Assembly: GCA_030141605.1 (NCBI GenBank)
Contig: JAQGDQ010000128.1
Location: 186,001-250,000 of the forward strand
DNA: 64,000 bases
From: Tubiluchus corallicola
Lineage: Eukaryota; Priapulida; Priapulimorpha; Priapulimorphida; Tubiluchidae
Reading direction: 5' to 3'
Position 1 is the stretch's first letter; the number at the start of each line of letters is the position of its first letter. This document shows positions 54,053 to 64,000 of the stretch, one piece after another. The notes beneath the pieces were generated by a model that was given only the letters and a program-made list of their open reading frames with translations, was not told the origin of the DNA and ran no database searches. A program made the translations under genes and the position numbers.

Positions 54053-57000
54053 TTTCTTTCTTTGTTTTTTCACTGTTACTCTCTCACCTCCTCCATTTGT
54101 TCCTCCCTTTATTTCTTCCTTCTTTTTCGGTCTTTTTTGCTTTTGGTTTTACTCTTTTGCTAACAATAACTTCTTCATATGACATGCCTTTTGATCGTTG
54201 ACTGCATTGTTAATTTAGTATTATTAAATTTTAAAGGTTAAATGAATAACAATATTCAATACTAGCAAATTCCCACAATTCAAATTAAATTATGATTATT
54301 CATGGCCGTACTTTGAGCTTCGCATTAAAGGCCATACCAGGAAAACACTCTCAACGTACATTATGTTAAAAGATTTAGTTTTTACTTTACGACACTTATT
54401 TCTCAACCACTGAAATCGCATAGCACGTAAAACACATTATTTGTTTAACGGTTCGCGCAAGGACCTAACTCTTCGAATAATTAATCGCGGCATTTCTTTA
54501 ATTTAATACCTTAAATGCCATTTTACAGTAAAACGTGAAATTTGTGTTTCTTTATGAAACGGCCTTGCACAATAACACAAGGGCATGAATGGTTATGGCC
54601 CTTTTTGCACATTTGCATAATAGGTATTTAATAATGGATAAAACGCTAATCCGTTTGGTATTGGGAAAAGTGCGTTGTCAGTAACTAGGCCAGGGTAGCT
54701 AAATTATACATGTGGAAAGCCCCAGTTTTTGACACAAACGCTTTAAAGATCCAAGAATCGAATAACTTGTGAAGGTTTCGGCCTGCCATTCAACTAGTGA
54801 GTGGAGTGACCTTTAACTTTTTCAGTCGTTCTACAATTTGCCATTCCCACAAATAAAGTTAGAAAATTATTGACATTTGCAAAAGAATTGATTGAGAAAG
54901 TAAAAATGCGAAATCAAATAACATCTTGTTCATTAATCCTGCGTTGTTTTGATGTCCATTGTTCTAGAGTGAAGGTAATTTCCTTTTTCGCTAATAATAA
55001 AACGATTTTTCATCGTCATCAATTCAAAAATTTTTCCAAACTACTGGGGATCAAGCTGGGAACAAAGAAGGGGTTATTAAAAACGAATACAATTTGACCA
55101 AGAATTAACAAAATTAGGTTGTATATTTCAAAGAAACCTGTGACAACAGCTGACGCTGAATTATATCTAATAGTTTGCTATGGTCGTCTTTATACCATTT
55201 CAAAATTAAAGCTAAATGCTTATGATATAAATATGAGCAGCAGATCAGAACAATTCACTGGAGCATCATTAATCATTAGGCGCATGTTTAGCAATTCTCG
55301 ACTTTATTGACTGCACATGAAGTTCAGAATAGTTCTGAATAGTGGTACAAATATCTTGTACGAATAAAAATATTTCTTTTAACTTAATATAAAGCTAAAG
55401 ACATTTAATATCAACTTTTATAGTAATTAATGGACCTGCCTTGCATTGCAACCTACATATACGGACAACATGCACCCGTACTTTCTCGCATAACGATTGC
55501 AGCGCATATAAATTTGCACCTTATCTTTACATACTAGCTCTAAAGTAACAGTATAAAGCAGCAACCTTTTTACTCCTTTTAATACGTTAGCTGTGTTACT
55601 GTGTTTTAATTTGCATTTTTCAGCCTTGACCGTCAGATTTCTAACAAGGCGTTTTATAGGAGAGTACGAATCAAATATAGGTAAGATTCAAGGCTGCCCA
55701 TGGGAATGGGAAAGCCCATATTACCGTGTGCGTCATTGAAGAGAATATCAGTAGTAATTGGAACCCTGGTATAAGAGCAAATCGGCGAGTAAAACGAAAA
55801 AAAAGCCTCCAATGATTTTTGGTACTTTACTATGATGCTTTCGTGCCACATCTGTATACCATGAAGCTGCGCGTGTCTCTTAATTTTGAAAATATAAGAT
55901 ATATATCTTCTGACATATATATTTTACAAGATGATCTAAAATAAATTTAACTAACCATTGTACAGATGAACAAACATAAAAGCTATAACTGAGATGTTTG
56001 CGTTTCTTAACAAAGATTATACGCATTTCACACATTATTGTACTGCTGAAACCAATTTTATATTTCAGATTTAATCTACACGTACAATTTTAGTTCTGAC
56101 TCAACAGCAGCGGTAGAAATTCTTGATTCCTGCGGTGTTAAACAGGTATATGACAACAGCGACAACTACAACGAAATCTATGTTCGTAATTCTTCACAGA
56201 TCACGTCTTTTTGCAGCTTCTTATTCTTAAAATGTTTCGCAAAATTTCCAATATCATAACACTTCATAGGGTCTGAATAACAGTTACTTTTCGGGCATTT
56301 TGACAGGAATTTTAACCCTTGTTTACTGTACTCAAACAAGGAAGCGACTACAAAATAAAAGCTATGACAGAGAATCGCAAATAATCAACAATGAAGAACT
56401 GTATAGGCCTAACAACATTGTGGGCCGGACGCAGTCACGAGTTTCGAACCAAGGTGCGTTACTGTGACTACGCTAGAGCTCATAAAATTGACGCTAACAT
56501 AATGTCAATCATTTTCGTTGACTGCCCAATCAGCACGCAAGTTATTTCACACACACCTGCAGCAGGTACGTTCGAGACATTTAGCTACAGCTCCGACTAG
56601 CACTATTATGAAAAATGCTCAACTTTTCATTAGTTGGCGCGGGAAATATCAGTCAGGTTCTAGATTTTATTATTGTCAATTGAAATTGCAAGTGAATTAG
56701 CGGAAATATATAGTCTAGTTTCGTTTATAGGAAGAAATGCACAACTCTTACGTCTATGAGTTGCTGATTAAGCCATTTTGCAATCAAGAAAATACGCAGC
56801 TTAGTTTAGTTTATGGCTTTGCAAGTTTAGATAAAAACAACTATTTGATTAACTTTAAAAAAAGACAAAACAAATTTTTTTCTTTTCTGTCCCGTTTTCA
56901 TAAACCTCAATGAGATCTTCACAGTCAAAATTATTTCAAATGTGGTCAAAACCTACATTATGCATCAATGTAATATTAGTTAATTTTACGCTATTTTTTT

Positions 57001-58277
57001 GGTTATAACCATGGTTAAAAGCTACATCACATGCTTGATGTTCATACGTTTAAAGGCAAGAGAGACTTAGTATTTTTGTTGCTCATTTATTGTAAAGCAA
57101 GGCTAACTGGCTTAGTTTCTTTATTATATTTATGTCTCTGTATTTTTAGTGTTTTGAAACCTCGTCGCTACATTCTGTGTAAATTGAAAAGTCATTTTTT
57201 AGCTACTTGAAGTGTTAATTTCATGTTAAAATAGCTGTTGCTCTGCAAATTTGTGTTTATGAAAAAGAGCAATCAGTTTATCTCTTGATTAAACATTAGT
57301 TGTGACTGTCATGTTGTTTAGTTTAGCTTAGTTTAGCTTAGCTTAGACAGTTGTTGTCCTGCGTGAGCTGTTGTCCCGAATGCTGCTGAGCGTACTTACG
57401 TTGTTTGACGTCAATTGCCAATTTATGTTCGTCAATAGTTTTACAGGCCTGTGCAGTTTTCCTGCGTCATATGGTTATAAATATAAAAGTTACTTCTGAT
57501 ATGCAATTAGATAATGTAGTAAGGCAGGTTGTTAAATTTCTGTTTTCCTAAAATAAATTTAAAATCATATATTCAATGTTTTTTTTACAATTTATCAATT
57601 GATGGCGCCAGTTATTTTATTTACTTTCATTAGCTTGATACAGTTAGACTCCAGTAGGCCTCATGAGTTAATGAACCTGTCAAAAAATATTTTATTTTTA
57701 TTTTTCACTATACTTAAAATAAAACAATGATTTTGTTGTTTTTTTCTTTTAGATGTTAAGAGGATTACCGACTGAGAGTCAAATAATCTGGGGTGACGTC
57801 TTTATTGTAGTTTACAGCATTACGGACAGGGAAAGTTTCGATAAAATACCAGATTACATTCACGCTATACAACGTGTTAAAAATATAAGCTATAGTAGCA
57901 TTATCCTCATTGGCAACAAACGCGATCTTGATCACATGCGAGCAGTTGATGTTGAGGATGCTCAACAGATGGCGCTTGAACACGATTGCCATTTTTACGA
58001 AATCTCAGCAGCAGAATCTAATGTCGGGGCAAATCTGGCTCTACAAACGGCTTTACGCGAGGCAAGGACAATACGACAGCGCAAGATGCAACAAAAGTGC
58101 TTACGCAGATCGCGTTCCGGAAACGGAAGTCTGATCCTTGTCTCAAAAATGCTGGGAAGCTTGTTCGCCAAACACAGCAACAGTGACAAGAACGGGTCAA
58201 ATTATTCCCTCAGTTCAGCTACCAGTTGGGCAACCCTTCCAAAACGATTTAAAAGAGCAAATTCGTTTTCGATTTAA
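52916..58277 (+). CDS. RASL11/RERG-type Ras-like small GTPase
   Basis: Four exons: 52916-52982, 55624-55680, 56069-56145, 57753-58277, with matching phases and 241 residues. G1 is LGGRQVGKSA. RFLTRRFIGEYESNI corresponds to RFLTKRFIGDYERNA of RASL11, with no canonical switch-I Thr context. G3 is LDSCGVKQ instead of DTAGQE, so the catalytic Gln is not in its usual place; RASL11 is also degenerate here. G4 is IGNKRDLDH, G5 is YEISAAES. The C-terminus is basic and Ser-rich (CLRRSRSG, LPKRFKRANSFSI) without a CAAX box, so no prenylation is expected. The second to fourth exons also resemble RERG (VYSITDRESF, NKRDLDH), so the exact subfamily is open. AATAAA occurs at 58542, about 265 nt past the stop. 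It likely acts as a signalling or scaffold GTPase with altered hydrolysis; this is family inference. Confidence 0.85.
53412..53440. repeat. (AT)n microsatellite
   Basis: Short AT run in the first intron of the RASL11-like gene. Confidence 0.9.
53984..54049. repeat. (TC)n microsatellite
   Basis: Near-pure TC run followed by a T/C-rich tail in the first intron of the RASL11-like gene. Confidence 0.95.
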
Positions 58278-60477
58278 GCGACTTCTTAGTCCACGTCAGC
58301 CACCATTGCAACCATGTCCTACATGTAGACATGTACTAGTCTTTCATAAGCTTAGAACTATTTTCGCTGATTGAAATTTACTCACTTCTGCTTAGTACAG
58401 TTTTGCTTAACTCACGTTCTCAGTTATCACGTGCTCCCAAAGACACGATAGGCTCCTACGCTTGTATACATAATTACGTAAGCTTATTATTTTTGTCACA
58501 TAACTATTGATTACATCCATCAACAAGAATAACATTTAAAAAATAAAAAAATTAAAGCACTTTAAAGGTGGAAATTTTCTTGAGGCTTCAACCGTTTATC
58601 TGCAGCCTGGAAAATGAGTGAAATTTGCAAAGAGTTGCTTTGCTGTGGCATCTACGAACTTGTAGCAGAATACGCCAGGTTTTTATTTAACAACAATTCT
58701 CGTTGAAATTAATTTCCAAGAGGTTTCCTTTCTAATGAGAATAAGTTAAACATTAGCGGCGCAATTACGAGATCTGAACTTCTAACTGAAAATCTTTGGT
58801 GTTTACTCTTTAGTGTAGGTTTTAGGTTTGATGTTGCCCCCAATATTAAGTGTATTTTGGTAGTCGCAAATTCCTAAGAAATTGACTTAAAGTGATAAAA
58901 TAATACAGCCTACAACGATGCACTTGCAAATTCGGGACGAGCAATTTATATTGGTATTGTAAGCTTAAAGTGGATGCCTTTTCTAAGTTAACTTCACACT
59001 GAATGTTTTGTTTATTTTGAGTTATTGTCGACAGGTTTATAGATCGCCTTACAAATTAGTTATTCATATTCGGCAACTGTTTTGAGACAAAGATTAATTT
59101 AATTTTGCAAATAAAATCACGTGTTGAAATTATGTTGAAGTAATGGGTTATAAGAATCAACACTGAACTTTAAACACGATAAAAGAAAAACGACATGACG
59201 TCTACAAGTGTTGAGAAATCGTTACAATATTACGTTGTAGGATAGATAAATGTCGTACACTGCTATGTAGACTATATTGCTTCACCATACATCTTTTCGG
59301 CTTGTTTAAAGTTGAAGAAGTTTTCTTATTGACAAATTAGATAGCGTTTACAATGAAAAAAACACAGAGTATGAAAACTGATAAGATTGGCTAACAGGTT
59401 AAAGACTAGCTATGTTTCCTTTTTTCGGCTTCATTTATCTTCCATTATAATCATCACTTTGCAAATTTTACACACAAACAGGCATATTTAAACAAAATAG
59501 ACTTTTTTGCAACATCAACGTGCACATAATAAAATGTGTACAAAACGAAAATGTATTTACTATAATAATTATCTCTAAAAGACTGTAAACAGCACTTTAA
59601 TTCTTAAAGGCGTAATATCACAAAAATCAGTTTATCACAGAAAGTATGAGACTTCATGGAAAGGCTGCAAACGAACTTAATGAACGTCATGCAGAACAAA
59701 CGAACCTACAAGGAACTGGTATATATAACACATAAATATTAAAACAAACTTTGATTAGTCTAGAAGCTGAGTCGCAGTCTACAGATGCAATAATTGTACA
59801 TATAAACTACATACATGCCGTTATGAAAGAATTAAAGGTTATTAACATCTTTTGCTCCAAAAAGTACAACATTTTAACTTTTAATCACTGATCCTTAAAC
59901 TGAATTTTGCTTATACAAAACCTAGCAATGAAGCAAGTTGCAATTAATCGGTTACTGAAATATGTGTTCAAGAAATTTTTTAAATACTAGCACTGTCAAC
60001 TCGTTACATTTGTTCTTGGCTGTCATTCGTTTAGCAATGTTTTATTTGTCCTTATATATCTTTTTCTGATATAGTCACTACGATGTAGAACAGTAGATTG
60101 CAAAGTAAAACCAGTTAGCTGGATAAGGATCTGCCTACTTTCATTCTTTCATAACCATTTCCTACAGCTCGGACATACAAACCTCAAACGACACTAAATA
60201 CCTATAAAATTTCTACATAACACTTGAAATGGTAGTAACAGTCTTGAGCAAATCGGGTGGCTACAACAGGCTAACTGGCAAATGAAATCAGCTAGAATTT
60301 CACACACAACTAGGTACGTATAAAGTGTCTATGTAGAGTGGTAAAACAAACAAAGCAGAAAAACACTTACAATAAACTAAGAATTAAATTTGTTTTTTTT
60401 GGATAGCTCTATAATGAAAAGCCTGTACAACGTGAGGAAAACTTGCTGGTATTTTGTTGGACGATGTTTTGTACTTC
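58278..60477. other. Intergenic region between convergent RASL11-like and SLC16 genes
   Basis: Contains the RASL11-like 3' UTR with AATAAA at 58542-58547 and the SLC16 3' UTR. No other gene or strong repeat is visible. Confidence 0.5.
58542..58547 (+). terminator. AATAAA polyadenylation signal of the RASL11-like gene
   Basis: AATAAA lies about 265 nt downstream of the stop codon at 58277 in an A-rich stretch. Confidence 0.4.
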
Positions 60478-63420
60478 TTACTGATTACTGTGTGAATTAG
60501 TTTCCTCGTCTCCTGTGTCTACACTTTGCAGTCCTTGTGGAAGAGGTTCGTGCTTTCCCTGACCAGCTAGAGGTAGCAAAACCATCAGAAAAGTGCTCCC
60601 GAGAATCATCGCTGCCGCCAAATAAAAAGCTGCATGGTATGAGCCAGTGCGATCCACTAAGAAACCTAAAAATACAAAGAATTCTACTATGCGTACTTTT
60701 CACACCGAGAAAGTTTACTTGCATCGTTTGCCAACCGTCTCTGTTTAAGTTGATATAAAAGATTACTCCAAACAGTTTTACTCTAAATTTTAGACCTAGA
60801 TCTTAAGAACTATGTAATACATAATTATTATTATTAAATAATCTTTAAGTAAAGCACTCTTTTGAACAATTGCTCAGGAAAAAACTAAAGAAACGCATTT
60901 ATGACAACAAGCGCCTCTCAGTAACAAACTGTCGAATGTATACTAATTTGACTCATTGAAGATCTGTACAATCAATACACTGTAAAGTATTGTCAAGATG
61001 CCAGGCTTTTAAAAACATCTTTCCAAGCAAAAAATCTTGACTCATAAAAATGCAAAAGCTTCAGCGACAAAAGCATTAAGTTCGTACTAACAGTAACTAA
61101 TGTAAGTAAAATACCGCGTGGTAAAACCAAACAACATAAAAATGCTAGTCAAAATTATTTTCTGCCATATGAATGTAGGTAAGAAAGAAATTTACCACAA
61201 TGTAGCGCTAACTATGATATTATTTAATCAAAACATAAGGTTGTTTCACAAAATTAAAATTATTTCAAATAATATAAATTAAATAATTAATTTAAAAAAT
61301 ATTACCTTTAGGTGGAATAAAGTATTATTGTCAAACCTACAATGGCCATTACGTAAGGGGTGGCGAACTCACCCCGTTTTACGGTATATCGTCAAAACTG
61401 TTTCAAATCCAACTACTAGTTCTGGTTTTTTCTTACATTTAATTTATGGGTCCATTTGGTATCAAAAAATTTTGAAGTAATTATGAGTTTATACTGCTAC
61501 TAATTAATAGACTTTCAAAGAAGATTAATATTATTCAAACAATACCCGCTAAAGGTGGGCCTACTAGATTTCCACTTCCATTTGATATCATCAGATAACC
61601 GAATGACGCCACTAAACGTCTCACACCAAACAGATCTGTGACTATGCTTGGAAGTACACCACACTGCATTCCTAACCCAAATCCAAAGAAAAACGATATT
61701 GCTGCATAATAATAAAAGCTATGGTGATTGACTACGTACAAAAAACACAGGCATCCATAAAAGGCAGTAGCACAATTGAACAATGTCAAACGGCTCACTC
61801 GTTTGTGCTTGCCTAAAAATCCTGCAATTGGACGACCAACTGTATTGCTAATGCCAATGATGGACAGCATAATAGCTGCATCTTTTTCAAGAAACATTTG
61901 TTTTACAACCAAGTAGTCAACAAGGAGCACAAACACGATAATGAAACCTGCGTTCCACAGAAAATTGTTTAAGCACAAAATTATAAAACGAATATCACAA
62001 CAAATTGGAAGGTCAAACATTTCAACAACAGATTGTCTTCTTGAAAAACCCGCTAACTTGGAAATGGGTCTCATTAGACATCCAGTGACGCACATGTTGA
62101 GGCACAAACCAGAACTTATGATCATTCCTCCTTGCCAACCGTAATGTTCTATGATCACTTGGAACAGAGGAGCATAGATCAAACAACCAATTCCAACACC
62201 AGCCTGAACCACTGATAGTGCTACTGGTCTCCATCTATTGAAGTAAAAACCAACCGTGCCAATGCTTGGTGTGTATGCAATACCAAATCCAAGTCCTATA
62301 ACAGAACAAACCGGAAGGTGTCCGGTCAGTTGTCAATTAAAAATAACATATTGCTTACCAGGGCCTTACGTAAAAATGTTTTGCAAAAGCAAAATTGCCA
62401 ATTACCAATACATTATTAACGTTTAACTGCCAATAATTGCTTACATTATTATGAATAATTGATGGCCTTTGTTTAGGTAAAATCAATATTTCGTTTTCAC
62501 TTAATTCATGTATTATTGTATCACTTTAATCTACTGACCTGTAACGATACCGTAGGTCAGAATCAATTGCCAGACTTCAGTTGCGAAAACAGAAGCAATA
62601 CATCCAGTTGCAGACACAAAACTTCCAAGAATGATTACCTTCTGATAACCAAAAAACCCTGCCAGAAACTTAGCAATTGGACCTTGAAAACGGAAAACGC
62701 TTATTTGAGTTATTTAAAAGGTGTAGACAATTTCACAAATGCAACGATTTTTTTCAAATGCTACGATTTCCAGTCATCAGAAAATTCGATATAATTTGAA
62801 AAGAATCAATTTCGTTTTATAGCAGAACTTCGGACTTCTGTGATTATTTATGCTTTCAAAACGTTTCAGAAACATAAACAACGTTCCCAATGCACTTACT
62901 TCAATATGAAAAAGAGTGTCAGAAATGAAAAAGTAAAGATGATACTCAACTACAATGATTTATTATGACTGAATTTCAAAACCAAAACATGAAAACAGGA
63001 AACGTGAACAGTCCCATCAACAAACGCTTTTGCATTTTACACGCTTGGCTTAAAAATTTAGTTAATTGATGCTTTGTACCATTATAATATAAAAATTAAT
63101 TTGATATCAAAATTATAATCAATTAATAAAATAAAGACCTAAAATAAGGTGAAAATGCAGGCCAGGTTTCAAAAATTACTGAACTCATGTGAAGCCCTGA
63201 AATACCTACCAGAGCTGAACACAAGCAAAGTATTAACTGAACCGATCCATGCCGTCTCAAACATGCTTCGTCTAAAGTGTTGGAGCAGCGATACATAGTA
63301 AATTCCAAAGGAAAACGAAGTTCCTAAAATTATGGCCCAGTTTAGAGTAGCTGCAACCAGCACAACCCAGGCCCATCCTCGATCTGTGGCGTCCTCTGTC
63401 GCTTTTTTCGCTGGCTTCAT
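60478..63420 (-). CDS. SLC16 monocarboxylate-transporter family protein
   Basis: Twelve-span MFS carrier. Four exons on the minus strand: 63420-63210, 62682-62539, 62295-61546, 60665-60478 (TAA); every intron is phase 1 and the product is 430 residues. The N-terminus has the family signature TDRGWAWVV leading into span 1. Further landmarks are GPIAKFLAGFFGYQKVIILG, GLGFGIAYTPSIGTVGFYF with RWRPVALSVVQAGVGIG, and GWQGGMIISSGL before span 6. The central loop is short. SIIGISNTVGRPIAGFLG matches span 8 of SLC16 carriers; the Arg is kept, but the Asp used for proton coupling in MCT1-4 is Asn. That points to the MCT9/12/14-like side of the family rather than a lactate-proton symporter. A 3' splice site (TTTCAG) lies about 24 nt upstream of the ATG, implying a 5' UTR exon or trans-spliced leader. 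The substrate cannot be told. Confidence 0.9.
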
Positions 63421-64000
63421 CGGCGTAAGCTGCGTAAGTTTAACTGAAATTGAATTGGAAAAAATAAAGTTAAGAAAAGTTAAGTACTGGACGTTTCAGA
63501 TGAAATAATGCAGTAGAAATATGGTGATAACGTGATATGCTGAAACATGCTGATCAAATCACGTTAAGCCGTGTAATGAGAGATGATACTACAATACTGG
63601 GATCATTGGTCATTAACTGTAGGCACAAACTAGACCAACAATACAAGTTACGAAAAGAGCTCAAATTTATCAGGTTGGATGCACTAAAAATGACAATTGT
63701 TTGTATGTTATAACATCATAATTAAGAAACAAATAATTATATTCGCATAACTCCAATTTTCCTACCATAGTTATACAATATACAAGTATAATTATTTTTA
63801 TGCAGTTTCTGCTGCGCTGTTTTTTCAAGAACACCTTTACCTGTAGGAGATGCTAGAGATATTAGATAACACTTTTCAACACCAGACAACACCAGAATTA
63901 TACACTATACAATTCTGGCTACCCTAAACGCATGTACGTATCTGATATAACATATTTTCTTAAAATATTTTAAAAACAGTGCGACTAGGTTTTTGTTATT
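63421..64000. other. 5' flank of the SLC16 gene
   Basis: A 3' splice site (TTTCAG on the minus strand, near 63444) precedes the start codon by about 24 nt, so at least one non-coding exon or a spliced leader should lie upstream. Nothing further is recognised before the window ends. Confidence 0.4.

Overview
This is invertebrate animal nuclear DNA. Genes are split into short exons with GT-AG introns. Introns and intergenic DNA are AT-rich and hold microsatellites, small inverted-repeat elements and decayed retroelements. A PC2 / 7B2 neuroendocrine pair and a RASL11-like GTPase point to a bilaterian, perhaps an invertebrate deuterostome such as a tunicate; the lineage is inference. All gene models below were assembled by hand from splice sites, reading frame and remembered family motifs, without any database search.

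Six protein-coding genes are supported. (1) 2197-10472 (+): proprotein convertase 2 (PCSK2), complete from mid-prodomain to stop; the first exon(s) are not seen here. (2) 14694-34530 (-): neuroendocrine protein 7B2 (SCG5), the dedicated chaperone and inhibitor of PC2, five coding exons, 214 residues. (3) 35949-38536 (-): a GT31 galactosyltransferase-like gene with a disturbed reading frame. (4) 44432-50170 (+): a 678-residue secreted-type, very acidic single-pass membrane protein of unknown family. (5) 52916-58277 (+): a RASL11/RERG-type small GTPase with a degenerate G3 motif. (6) 60478-63420 (-): an SLC16 (monocarboxylate-transporter family) carrier.

The outstanding point is that PC2 and 7B2, which bind one another obligatorily in the regulated secretory pathway, are convergent neighbours with about 4.2 kb between their stop codons. 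Both sides of the known interface are recognisable: the PC2-type oxyanion Asp and PYPYPRY loop, and the PPNPCP motif and C-terminal inhibitory peptide of 7B2. The 7B2 inhibitory tail is unusual: it carries two AKK motifs and lacks the polybasic furin site.

The non-genic DNA holds a hammerhead-ribozyme-like core inside an inverted-repeat element near 41 kb (candidate Penelope-like remnant), a foldback LINE structure at 28.6-30.6 kb whose arms differ by one deletion between 14-bp direct repeats, a hAT-type element with 8-bp target duplication at 13.2 kb, a Harbinger-like MITE in a PC2 intron, a 1-kb palindrome-ended element at 17.5-18.5 kb, and long trinucleotide and hexanucleotide arrays.
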